A stretch of 56,370 bases of DNA, from assembly GCA_049273855.1 (NCBI GenBank), contig JBASRN010000004.1, forward strand, positions 1 to 56,370, given 5' to 3'. The translations under genes were made by a program, and so were the position numbers. Shown here one piece after another: positions 44,836-53,120 of the stretch (positions are counted from its first letter, which is position 1; the number at the start of each line of letters is the position of its first letter). The stretch comes from Onstottus_B sp049273855 (lineage in GTDB: Bacteria; Acidobacteriota; Blastocatellia; UBA7656). A model generated the notes under the pieces. The model did no database searches, was not told the origin of the DNA, and saw only the letters and a program-made list of their open reading frames with translations.

Positions 44836-47800
44836 ATGCAAACATCCAGGGAGAGCAGAATAAGACAGATCTTTGACGAAGTCGGCCGCGGCTCGAGCCT
44901 GGAGCGCGCGCTCGACTTGATCGCCGAACAGGTCGCGACCGACGTTGGCGCTCCCACCTGCAAAATATGGGTCGTCAAGCGAGGCGACATCTGTGAACGG
45001 TGCGCGCTCGTTGAAGTCTGCGCAAACCGCCAGATGTGCATGCACCTGATGGCAGTGAGCGGAGCTGAGATAGACCGCGAGTATCCGCGTATTCCGCTGT
45101 CGGTTTTCAAGGCGCCGCTGATCACCAGCGGCGGGATCTCGGACTTCCGCGAAGCCAGCGAGACGGGCGAAAAGCTGTTCAGTCTTCAGCACAGCAAACA
45201 ACCGGACAGCTCCGACTCCTACGCGCTCTACCCGCTCAGAAGCTCGTCGGGAACGATCGGGTTGATTGGCGTTTTCAACCGCCGCCCAATTCGAAAAGAC
45301 GAGCTGGTGACAATAGATGCGCTCGCGCCCGCCGCGGTGGCCGCGATTCACGTTGCCGAGCTACAGTCGCGTTGTGACTCGCTGAAAGAGCGGCTTCGAG
45401 TCGGCAGCGTTTCCGCCTCCCAAGCCCAGTCGACAAAGCGAGAGCGCGAGCTCGAGGAAGCGTTGGCCTATCTGAGAGTCGAGCGCGAGGCGCTCGCCAG
45501 CGCAACAGCAGAGGCCGGCAAGCGCTTGCACGAGTTGGAAGCTCACAGCCGCGAACTGCGCGAGCGGAACGAAGCCCTGGTGAAGGCGCAGGAAGAGAAC
45601 GTTCACCAGGCATCCGAGATGGCTTACCATCTTGAAGCCGAGAACCGCAGGCTCGAGGAAGAGAATCAACAACTCAAGGGCCGGCTTGTCGCGCTCGAGG
45701 CCAGCCTCGGCGATTTCAGCCGCGTCCGTCTCGGGCTCACCGGCGAAATTGCCGATCGCACTCGCGAGCTTGAGAAAGTCCAGGCCAGAGCCGCTCGTCT
45801 TGAAGAAGAAGCGTCGCGATTCGACGCGGAGTCGATTGCCGCGCTCGAAGCAGACAGGGAGTCGCTTTCGCTCAGCGTGGCCGAGCTTGAGCGTTCGCTG
45901 CGGCTTGCCGAGGATGCGCGATCGAGGCTTGAGCAAACAGTAGTTCAGCTTGAATCAAACATCGCCGACGCAACCGAAGACCGGGAGCGGCTGACCGTGG
46001 AAAACGGCCGGGTGAGCGGCGAGAACGAGCAACTGGTTGCCGAGCTGGACCGGCTGAGAAGCGAACATGCAAAGGCCGAAAGCGGCGGCGCAGAACAGGC
46101 ACGCCTGACTTCGCTCAATTCCGAGCTGATGCAAGCGCTGGCGGTTGCCGACGGGCGCGCGAGCCTTGTCGAGCAAGAGAATGCTTCGCTCAACAAGGAA
46201 CTGGCCGAGGCGCGCGCGCAAGCCGAAGGACGGGTGGCAGCCTCGGAGGTACACAACGCGGCGCTTCGCGAGACAGTCGTCCGGCTCGAAGGGGAGCTTG
46301 CCAATCTGAAGACTCGCTCAGAGACGCTCGAGCAGGATAAGACCGCTGCCGAAGAAGCCAACCTCCAACTGGAAGAGGCGATCAAGCAGTTCGAGTCATT
46401 GTCCGCCAGGCTCGAAGACACCGCGCTCAAGCTTCGCACTCGCGCGGAAGCGAGCGAACGAGCCCGAACGGACCTCGAACAACGCAACCGCGTGCTGGTC
46501 GAGGAGAACCGTCGGCTCGCGCTGGATGCGCAATCGCGTGCGCGGTTCCTTGCGAATATGTCACACGAGCTTCGGACGCCGATGAATGCCATCATCGGAT
46601 TCACCTCGTTGCTCGTGGACGACCGTTCGCTTCGGCTGAACGACCGTCATCGCCGCAGCCTCGAACGTGTTTCACGCAATGCCCGTGACTTGCTTGAGTT
46701 GATCAACAACGTTCTAGACTTGTCGAAGATCGAAGCGGGCCGGATGGACGTCTATGCCGAGCCAGCCGACGCGCGCGACTTGATCGAGAGGGCGCTCGGC
46801 GTTGTCGAGTCGCTGAAGGAAGGGCGGCCGATCGAACTTGTAAGCCGGGTCCAGGACGGACTGCCAGCTATGCGTACCGACCGCACGAAGCTTCAACAGA
46901 TACTGATTAATCTTCTTTCCAACGCGATCAAGTTTACCCAGGAAGGCGAGGTGCAAGTTTCCGCCGAACGCGCCGGGGACGATCGCATTCGCATCAGCAT
47001 CACTGACACCGGCGTCGGCATAGCCGAGTCGGACCTGGCTAGAATATTCGAAGAGTTCCGTCAGGTCGGCGTTTCCGGACGAGGCGGGAGGACCGGGACG
47101 GGATTGGGTCTGGCGATCACGCGGCGATTGGTCGAAATGCTCGGCGGCAAAATCGACGTATCGAGCCGGCTTGGCGAAGGCTCTCAGTTCGCTGTGACTC
47201 TGCCGATCGAAATCGAAGGCCACGCCGCGCCGGCGGACGATGTTGAAGCGCTGCCCGCGGACCCCGAAAAGACGGCATTGGTGATTGACGGTGATCACGC
47301 CTCGCTCTACCTAACGAAGAAGTATTTGACCGAAGCGGGCTACTCGGTGGCTGCGACCGACGATCCGGCGCGCGGCGCGGAGATCGCGCGATTAGCGCGG
47401 CCCGCCGTCATCACCATCGACCTCGATTCGCTTGATGACGGGACTCGCTTGGTGCGGCGTCTTGCAAGCTCCGACAAGAGAGGGGCGATTATCACGTTGT
47501 CAAAGTATGCCGAGTCAGAGCAGACGTCGCTGGACGCCGGAGCCGATATCTTTCTGCGCAAGCCTGTCGAGCGCGCGTCGCTTATTGCCTTGCTCGAACG
47601 GGCAGGGTCGCCGTCGCCGGGCCGCGTCCTGGTGGTGGACGATGACCCCGATGCGCTCGACCTGGTCATAGCGATGATCGGCGACCGTGGATACGAGATT
47701 CAGACCGCGACCAACGGCCGCGAAGCGCTCGACGAAATTGCTCGAGCCAAACCGGACGCCATTATCCTGGACTTGATGCTTCCCGAGATGGACGGCTTCG

Positions 47801-48006
47801 AAGTTGTGCATCGACTGAGCCTGAATCCGGAATGGCGGTCTATTCCCGTGGTGCTTCTGACCGCGCGCGATCTGTCGCACGAAGAGCGACGCGCATTGGA
47901 CATCGGGACCGCGCGAATAATCCAGAAGGGGAATTTCAGCCGTGACGAGTTGCTTGCTGAACTCGGAAGGGTGATCGGCGCGACGGCTGAACAAACCAAG
48001 GTGTAG
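44836..48006 (+). CDS. Soluble hybrid histidine kinase: GAF, long coiled coil, HisKA, HATPase, two receiver domains
   Basis: 1056 residues without transmembrane segments. A GAF-like domain (~1-180) contains several Cys (KRGDICERCALVEVCANRQMCMH), which may bind metal or sense redox. A coiled coil of about 370 residues follows, full of heptads with Glu, Arg and Leu. HisKA has SHELRTPMNAIIGF with His577. The ATPase domain has NLLSNAIKF, DTGVGI and GRTGTGLGLAI. Receiver 1 keeps Asp862 (TIDLD) and FLRKPV. Receiver 2 has VLVVDDDPDALDLV, Asp979 (ILDLMLPEMDG) and LTAR. The output is unknown. A strong terminator follows the stop. Confidence 0.93.
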   Translation: MQTSRESRIRQIFDEVGRGSSLERALDLIAEQVATDVGAPTCKIWVVKRGDICERCALVEVCANRQMCMHLMAVSGAEIDREYPRIPLSVFKAPLITSGGISDFREASETGEKLFSLQHSKQPDSSDSYALYPLRSSSGTIGLIGVFNRRPIRKDELVTIDALAPAAVAAIHVAELQSRCDSLKERLRVGSVSASQAQSTKRERELEEALAYLRVEREALASATAEAGKRLHELEAHSRELRERNEALVKAQEENVHQASEMAYHLEAENRRLEEENQQLKGRLVALEASLGDFSRVRLGLTGEIADRTRELEKVQARAARLEEEASRFDAESIAALEADRESLSLSVAELERSLRLAEDARSRLEQTVVQLESNIADATEDRERLTVENGRVSGENEQLVAELDRLRSEHAKAESGGAEQARLTSLNSELMQALAVADGRASLVEQENASLNKELAEARAQAEGRVAASEVHNAALRETVVRLEGELANLKTRSETLEQDKTAAEEANLQLEEAIKQFESLSARLEDTALKLRTRAEASERARTDLEQRNRVLVEENRRLALDAQSRARFLANMSHELRTPMNAIIGFTSLLVDDRSLRLNDRHRRSLERVSRNARDLLELINNVLDLSKIEAGRMDVYAEPADARDLIERALGVVESLKEGRPIELVSRVQDGLPAMRTDRTKLQQILINLLSNAIKFTQEGEVQVSAERAGDDRIRISITDTGVGIAESDLARIFEEFRQVGVSGRGGRTGTGLGLAITRRLVEMLGGKIDVSSRLGEGSQFAVTLPIEIEGHAAPADDVEALPADPEKTALVIDGDHASLYLTKKYLTEAGYSVAATDDPARGAEIARLARPAVITIDLDSLDDGTRLVRRLASSDKRGAIITLSKYAESEQTSLDAGADIFLRKPVERASLIALLERAGSPSPGRVLVVDDDPDALDLVIAMIGDRGYEIQTATNGREALDEIARAKPDAIILDLMLPEMDGFEVVHRLSLNPEWRSIPVVLLTARDLSHEERRALDIGTARIIQKGNFSRDELLAELGRVIGATAEQTKV

Positions 48007-48029
48007 TGCGCCGTGGATAGCGGCGAGTG

Positions 48030-48075
48030 GAAATGGTCAAACGCGTAGAGTTTTCGCGTTTCACCATTTCTTTTT
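48030..48075 (+). terminator. Intrinsic terminator of the hybrid histidine kinase gene
   Basis: GAAATGGT (48030-48037) pairs with ACCATTTC (48063-48070), and AAACGCG (48039-48045) with CGCGTTT (48055-48061), with one C-C mismatch between and a 9-base loop. TTTTT follows at 48071-48075. A textbook rho-independent terminator 24 bases after the stop. Confidence 0.9.
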
Positions 48076-48076
48076 C

Positions 48077-48403
48077 CTACCTGCGATTTTGGCTGTCGTG
48101 CTTCTGCCTGTAGATGTGTCTGCTGTTCCGGTCCTCCCTGTGCTGAATCCGCACCCGCTCCCTGGCAGTGACCTTGCCGTCAGACTTGGCCTTTGCCTCG
48201 ATTGCATGGGTAGTTGCCTGCTGCTTTTCGAGTCTTGCAGCCTCCGTCTTTGTCAGGGCGCCGGTGCGCACCCCGTGCCGAATGCGCTTTTGCTGACGAC
48301 GCTCGCGGTTGTTTATGCTTGGCGTGCGGGTGTGGGCGATCGCGGTGATGCTCCCGCCTACCAGCAACACGGCTGGCAGCAAGACGCTAACCAGTTTCTT
48401 CAT
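48077..48403 (-). CDS. Small exported basic protein, function unknown
   Basis: 108 residues with a signal peptide (MKKLVSVLLPAVLLVGGSITAIAH). The mature part is helical and strongly basic, with a repeated pattern: RRQQKRIRHGVRTGALTKTEAARLEKQQ and IEAKAKSDGKVTARERVRIQHREDRNSRHIYRQKHD. The units 'G-x-L-T-x-x-E-A' and 'D-G-x-V-T-x-x-E-R' are paralogous EF-hand-like or helical-hairpin repeats. I have seen similar small periplasmic proteins in proteobacteria, of unknown function. It converges on the histidine kinase gene. Confidence 0.75.
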   Translation of the reverse strand: MKKLVSVLLPAVLLVGGSITAIAHTRTPSINNRERRQQKRIRHGVRTGALTKTEAARLEKQQATTHAIEAKAKSDGKVTARERVRIQHREDRNSRHIYRQKHDSQNRR

Positions 48404-48609
48404 ATGATCCTCCTTGAATCATGGTTGTAATTGTTCGAATGGCGGCCGGCTCAATGTCGGATAGCCGAACGATGAAACGCATTTGCGGCCTCTGACCTTT
48501 GCATGCTTCCTCCATTGCCGTCTCAAAGTGCGAGGCAAATCCGATGACGGAGGTTTGACCGCGGGAGTCGCTCAAAGGTTTGAAAACTTGCGGGGGTCGT
48601 AGGAACCGA

Positions 48610-48635
48610 GGGCGGCTCTTTGCCGAGAGCCGCCC
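48610..48635 (-). terminator. GC-rich hairpin after the FHA/kinase/phosphatase operon
   Basis: GGGCGGCTCT (48610-48619) pairs perfectly with AGAGCCGCCC (48626-48635) around a 6-base loop. On the minus strand it comes 29 bases after the PP2C stop. No T-tract follows, so it may be a weak terminator or an RNA-stabilising end. Confidence 0.55.
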
Positions 48636-48664
48636 TTAAATGAAGGTCTTTGCAGACTCGAGCG

Positions 48665-50425
48665 CTAAGTACGCATTGTCATCTCAGTGTCGTCGACGTC
48701 TTCGTCGGTTCGCTTGATAATCATTAATGTCATATCGTCGACCGGAGGAGTCGTGCCCACGAAACGCGAAAGCGCTTCGTCGACCCGGTCGCGTATCCCT
48801 GATGCTGAACGGCTGAGGCTATGCTTGAGCACATCTATCAATCGCCACTCTCCGAACTCTTCATCCTTTTCGTTGACCGATTCTGTTATCCCGTCGCTAT
48901 AGATCACCAGCACATCGCCGGGCTCGAACGACACCGAGCCTTCCTGATACGCCGCGGCGCTCTGCATCATTCCTATCGGGAGTCCGCCTTTGTCCAGGTA
49001 GACGATCTCGCCCGACCGTCGCAGGAGGAACGGAGTGTTGTGCCCGCCGTTGGAGTACCGGAGAATCCCCGTCTCAGGATCAAGCTCAGCGTAGAACAGA
49101 GTAAGGAACTTGTTGGGCGGCGAATTCTCGAAGATGTAATCGTTGATCTCGCCCATCACTTCGCTGATGGTCGAGCGAGTTTGCGACTGCGCGCGCACCG
49201 CGGCATGGAGGGATGACATCAACAGCGCCGCGCCGGTCCCTTTGCCTGACACGTCGCCCACCGCAACCACGAGGCGGTTGTCGCGCTTGCGCCTGATAAA
49301 ATCGTAGTAGTCGCCTCCAATCTCGCGACAGGGGAACGACACGCCGGTCATGTCCCAGCCCTCGATCTTGGGAGGCGCGAAGGGCTGCAGTCTCATCTGA
49401 ATTTCCGATGCGACCTTGAGCTCATCTTCCATTCGCCTTTTCTCAAGCCGCTCTTCGAGCAACCTTTCGTTCTCGATCTTGATCGAGGCGACCGAAGCGA
49501 TGGTGGTCAGAACCTTGAGGTCTTCTTCCTTAAACCGGCTGTGGAACGGATTGTCCACATAGACCATCCCGAAGATCTCTTCGCCGGAAGCCAGCGGCAC
49601 GGCCATCACCGACCTGATCTGGCTGAGGACGACCGAGTTCTGAGACTGAAACCGCGGATCGCTCATCGCGTCCGAGGTCAGCACCGAGGTTCCTTCGGAG
49701 AGCACCTTGTTTGTGATCGACCGGCTGAGCTGGATCTGAGAGGCACCCGGCAGCGCGGCTTCGCTTGCGCCGCGCGCAATCTTGCACGTTAACTCCTCGC
49801 CTTCCCTCAGAAACAAAAATCCGCGTTCGGCGGGAATCGCCTGGAAGACCAGGTCGATGGTCATCTTCAGAGTGTCTTCGAGCGAGGTGCGCGGCAGAAG
49901 CGCGATGCCCACTTGCGAGACGATGCTTAGGAGATCGCGGCCGGGAGCCTCCGGCGCCATTTGAGCGCGCGCACCCGACGAGGGCTTAACATCACCGGTG
50001 ATGGAGCCGGAGCGGATCGAAGAGATCAAGTCTGATGTATTCCGGCCGGAAATGGGCGAAGTGATCGTGTCCGCCGGGAGTGAATCGCCGATTGGGCCCG
50101 ATAGATACACTGTTGCGCCCGACAACATCGCTTGGGTGTCGGACGAGTACTCAATCTCCGTTTCGCCAATCCGGATGAGATCACCAGGCTCGAGGCCAGT
50201 CGTACCAGTCACGCGGCTGCCGTTCAAAAACGTCCCGTTGGCGCTTCCGTTGTCGACCAACAGCACCTGATCGTTTTCAAGTCTGATCTCCGCATGAAGA
50301 CGGGACGCGAATGGGTCGCCGATGCAGATGTCGTTGCGCGACGAACGGCCGATAGTCAGTTTCGGCTTGTCCAGCTTGTAGGTCGAAGGATCGTAGTCCT
50401 TTGGTCTAACGATAAATGTATGCAT
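48665..50425 (-). CDS. FHA-GAF-PP2C (SpoIIE-type) serine/threonine phosphatase
   Basis: 586 residues. An FHA domain at ~20-95 has LTIGRSSRNDICIGDPFASRLHAEI and NGSANGTFLNG, which binds phosphothreonine. A GAF domain (~170-320) includes AERGFLFLREGEELTCKIARG and VMAVPLASGEEIFGMVYVDN. The phosphatase domain (~340-580) has the metal-binding Asp in EIGGDYYDFI and VAVGDVSGKGTGAALLMS, then GVYSDG-like VIYSDGITES. It should remove phosphate from Ser/Thr residues in response to a small ligand. It is the last gene of an operon that also encodes a Ser/Thr kinase, so it is the natural opposing enzyme. Confidence 0.93.
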   Translation of the reverse strand: MHTFIVRPKDYDPSTYKLDKPKLTIGRSSRNDICIGDPFASRLHAEIRLENDQVLLVDNGSANGTFLNGSRVTGTTGLEPGDLIRIGETEIEYSSDTQAMLSGATVYLSGPIGDSLPADTITSPISGRNTSDLISSIRSGSITGDVKPSSGARAQMAPEAPGRDLLSIVSQVGIALLPRTSLEDTLKMTIDLVFQAIPAERGFLFLREGEELTCKIARGASEAALPGASQIQLSRSITNKVLSEGTSVLTSDAMSDPRFQSQNSVVLSQIRSVMAVPLASGEEIFGMVYVDNPFHSRFKEEDLKVLTTIASVASIKIENERLLEERLEKRRMEDELKVASEIQMRLQPFAPPKIEGWDMTGVSFPCREIGGDYYDFIRRKRDNRLVVAVGDVSGKGTGAALLMSSLHAAVRAQSQTRSTISEVMGEINDYIFENSPPNKFLTLFYAELDPETGILRYSNGGHNTPFLLRRSGEIVYLDKGGLPIGMMQSAAAYQEGSVSFEPGDVLVIYSDGITESVNEKDEEFGEWRLIDVLKHSLSRSASGIRDRVDEALSRFVGTTPPVDDMTLMIIKRTDEDVDDTEMTMRT

Positions 50426-50434
50426 AACGGTTAG

Positions 50435-50520
50435 TATTCAGGAGCCGGGAGTGAGGAGTCAGAGGTAAGGAACCGAGTTGCCCGAGGGGACGCTCCGGTC
50501 TCCTGACTTCTGAATTCTCT
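50435..50520. repeat. GGAGTCAGAAG-type self-complementary repeat
   Basis: The left arm (50435-50470) reads ATTCAGGAGCCGGGAGTGAGG then AGTCAGAGG; the right arm (50496-50520) reads GGTCTCCTGACTTCTGAATTC. The arms are complementary in parts. It fills the gap between the RDD gene and the PP2C gene, right upstream of the latter's start. Confidence 0.6.
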
Positions 50521-50521
50521 C

Positions 50522-51274
50522 TCACTTTGACATCACCACAATAGTTCGCGCGAGCTTGTCGTGCCAGCCTTGCTGACGCGGGTCCCACAATATCCAAAGA
50601 AACCCGAGGAAAAACGCCATCATCGATAGCGGATACCCGACCAGATGGCGCATGGCGGCGTCCTTCGGCGTGAACGGCTTGCCGTCCACACGCACGATAT
50701 AGATGCCCAGGATGCGCATGCCGGCGCTCTGTCCGTTTGAGCCGGCGAGCGCGACGAAGTTCAGCGCGAACAGCAACAAGGTCAGCATCGCGACGATTAG
50801 AAGATCGCGATTGGAGCCGACAACCGAGCGATGACTGACCGCCGTTACGATGAAAGTAAAGACCATGATTGCGATCAACGTGATCAGAAAATCGAACATC
50901 CACGCTCCGTAGCGCAGTCCAAAGCCAGCCTGCTCGAACGCGCCGATCAGCGCGTGCGTTGGCGGCGCGTACTGACGAGGAGCGGTGCGGATGGCCGCTG
51001 CCGATCCGTTTGCCGGCCGCGAAACAGCAGTCCTCGGCCGCGTTCTTCCGCCGACTCCGGGCGACACTCGCTCGGCGCCTGCCCCTCGCTCCATGTTTCG
51101 AAGCGACGCGGTTCGCGGAAAGCTCGATTGCGGAGGCACCGGCCCTTCGGCCTTCGGCTCGCGGACTGCGACCGCCGCCGGTCGGTTGCGTTCGGGCTTC
51201 GCTTTGCCACATTGAGGGCAGAACTTTGACCGGTCGCTAAGCTCCTTTCCGCAATATGGACAGTATTTCGTCAT
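50522..51274 (-). CDS. RDD-family membrane protein with N-terminal zinc ribbon
   Basis: About 250 residues from ATG 51274 (MTKYCPYCG). The zinc ribbon is CPYC...CPQC (~5-24). A Pro/Arg/Ala-rich linker of ~80 residues follows. The RDD domain has four hydrophobic segments, starting AGFGLRYGAWMFDFLITLIAIMVF and including FALNFVALAGSNGQSAGMRILGIYIV and WDPRQQGWHDKLARTIVV. RDD proteins are poorly understood membrane proteins, some of which transport small solutes. The zinc ribbon matches those in the neighbouring kinase and FHA genes, which suggests a common docking or regulatory role. Confidence 0.85.
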   Translation of the reverse strand: MTKYCPYCGKELSDRSKFCPQCGKAKPERNRPAAVAVREPKAEGPVPPQSSFPRTASLRNMERGAGAERVSPGVGGRTRPRTAVSRPANGSAAAIRTAPRQYAPPTHALIGAFEQAGFGLRYGAWMFDFLITLIAIMVFTFIVTAVSHRSVVGSNRDLLIVAMLTLLLFALNFVALAGSNGQSAGMRILGIYIVRVDGKPFTPKDAAMRHLVGYPLSMMAFFLGFLWILWDPRQQGWHDKLARTIVVMSK

Positions 51275-51372
51275 AAGCAAAAGAGGCCAGCAATCAGGGG
51301 GCGGCGGTCGTGGTCGAATTCGACAACCGACTAACCGCCGGCCACAGACTGCTGACCACGGCCTAACTTACC

Positions 51373-53016
51373 CTACACCATCTTGAATTGCAAAATGGTT
51401 CCACCGAACTTCAATTCGTCGCCGACTGTGAGCACGCGAGGCGCCTTGGCGTTCAGTCTGACAGAGCCGCCGGTGATCGAGTTGACCACAGTTCCGTTCA
51501 CCGATCCCAGGTCCTCGATGAGGAACTGTTCACCTTGCCGGTAGATTCGGGCGTGTTTGCGCGAGACCTTGGTCTCGGGGTCGTACATCGTGAGGTCGAT
51601 CTCGGGGAATATGCCGGTGTGCGGGTCGGTGCGCCCGATCAGCACGCTCTCTTTGTCGATGGTGAATGGCTTGACCATATCGTTGGTGCCGACGACAAGC
51701 AACTGGGCGGTGATGCGTCCCGCAAAGCCGGCTCCGGCGTAGCCCGTGCCAGTCGCGCCCGCCATTGGCTGGCGCTGTCCGCAGTGGGCGCAGTACACGT
51801 CGTCCCCCCCAATCTTCTCACCGCAGTGTCCGCAGAAGACCCACTCGATCGCGGCGCCGCTCGCCTGAGCGGAGCCGCCTGCCGCCGCAGAACTTGACGA
51901 GGCGGACCGCGGTTCACGCGGCGCCTGGTTAATCGCAGGGTATGCCCCGCCGCTCGCGGGCGTCCGCGGACGAGGCCCCGATGGTCTTGGCTGCTCCACT
52001 CGCGGCCGTGATTCGAGACGCCCGCTATGTTCTTCCAGGGCGCGCATGAATTCCAGCGCCGACGAGTGTCTGTCCTCGGGCTTGTGAGCTACAGCCTTCA
52101 TCAAGATGCGTTCCATCTCGGGCGTAATCGCTGGATTGATCTGGCAAGGCCGCGGGTTCTTGCTGAAATCGAAAATCAGGAGAGGATTGTCCTGCGGGTC
52201 CGAGCCGGTCAACATATGGAACATCGTCGCGCCAAGCGAGTAGATGTCCGATCGAGGCTCGACCTTGCCCGCGAACAACTCAGGCGGCGCATAGCCCATC
52301 GTGCCAATCGCGGTTACGCCTTTCTCGGTGGGCCGCACTATCCGGGCTATGCCGAAATCAACCAGCATAACCCGGTTGGTCTTGTCGTCTAGCATGAGGT
52401 TCGCGGGCTTCAAGTCGCGATAGATGATGGGCGGCCGCTGCTGGTGAATGTAGTGCAACACGTCGCATATTTGAATCGCCCACTTGGTAATGATCGGTTC
52501 GTCGAGGACGCCGCCGCGCAAACGCATCTGGTCGGCGAGATCACCGCCGCCGATCCACCTCATTACCAGGTAGTAGCGGCCCGCCTCGATAAAGTAGTCG
52601 AATACGGTCGGGATGGACGGGTGATCGAGTTGCGCAAGAACCTCGGCTTCGCGTTTGAAGTCTTCTACGGCTTTTGCGCGTTGGGCCTGGTCGGCGAACA
52701 TCTCGATCATCTCTTTGACGGCGCAAAGCCGGTCCGCAAGCCGCTTGTCGCGCGCTTGATACACCGAACCCATGCCGCCGCCGCCGACTCGGTTGACTAT
52801 CGAGTAGCGGTCCAGCAACAGCGTTCCCGGCTCAAGCTGCTGGGTCGCCGGCTGCTTTGGCTTCTTGGACTCAGGCATAGACTCCTCACCGCTCGCGATC
52901 CGCGCGCTCACGACCACGGGTGGCGGTGGAGGTGGCGCCGGTTCCTGCGGGACTCCACACTTTCCACAAAACGGGTCCCCCGGCCTCAACTGATTTCCGC
53001 ATTCTGGGCAAAACAT
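51373..53016 (-). CDS. Serine/threonine protein kinase with zinc ribbons and C-terminal FHA domain
   Basis: About 547 residues from ATG 53016 (MFCPECGNQL). N-terminal zinc ribbon CPEC...CGKC. The kinase domain (~70-340) shows VGGGGMGSVYQARD (glycine loop), Lys101 in AVKEM, YRDLKPANLML (Asp201, with Tyr in place of His), DFG (220-222) and APPE. A linker follows with a second ribbon (FCGHCGEKIGG...CAHCG, ~405-430), then an FHA domain near 460-545 (VLIGRTDPHTGIFPEIDLTM, KVSRKHARIYRQ, DLGSVNGTVVNS). The kinase may phosphorylate its own linker or operon partners read by the FHA domains. No transmembrane segment is present. Confidence 0.94.
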   Translation of the reverse strand: MFCPECGNQLRPGDPFCGKCGVPQEPAPPPPPPVVVSARIASGEESMPESKKPKQPATQQLEPGTLLLDRYSIVNRVGGGGMGSVYQARDKRLADRLCAVKEMIEMFADQAQRAKAVEDFKREAEVLAQLDHPSIPTVFDYFIEAGRYYLVMRWIGGGDLADQMRLRGGVLDEPIITKWAIQICDVLHYIHQQRPPIIYRDLKPANLMLDDKTNRVMLVDFGIARIVRPTEKGVTAIGTMGYAPPELFAGKVEPRSDIYSLGATMFHMLTGSDPQDNPLLIFDFSKNPRPCQINPAITPEMERILMKAVAHKPEDRHSSALEFMRALEEHSGRLESRPRVEQPRPSGPRPRTPASGGAYPAINQAPREPRSASSSSAAAGGSAQASGAAIEWVFCGHCGEKIGGDDVYCAHCGQRQPMAGATGTGYAGAGFAGRITAQLLVVGTNDMVKPFTIDKESVLIGRTDPHTGIFPEIDLTMYDPETKVSRKHARIYRQGEQFLIEDLGSVNGTVVNSITGGSVRLNAKAPRVLTVGDELKFGGTILQFKMV

Positions 53017-53017
53017 A

Positions 53018-53118
53018 GAACCGGTCTCTGGTCTCAAGTCCCACTTTCTGGTTCGCGCTTTTGACCATGCGTGTGCGATCAATAGAAACCAGAGGCCAGA
53101 AACCGGAAACTAGAAACC
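53018..53118. repeat. AGAAACC-type self-complementary repeat
   Basis: The right arm (53082-53118) carries AGAAACCAGAGGCCAGAAACCGG then AAACTAGAAACC; the left arm (53018-53052) reads GAACCGGTCTCTGGTCTC and TTTCTGGTTCG, the complement in several registers. It occupies the space between the FHA gene and the kinase gene. Confidence 0.65.
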
Positions 53119-53120
53119 TT

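Noticed and set aside
48387..48575. 62-residue open frame on the minus strand upstream of the small exported protein
   Set aside because: It overlaps the start and signal peptide of the exported protein, has no ribosome-binding site I can see, and its composition is not protein-like; the region is more likely leader DNA.
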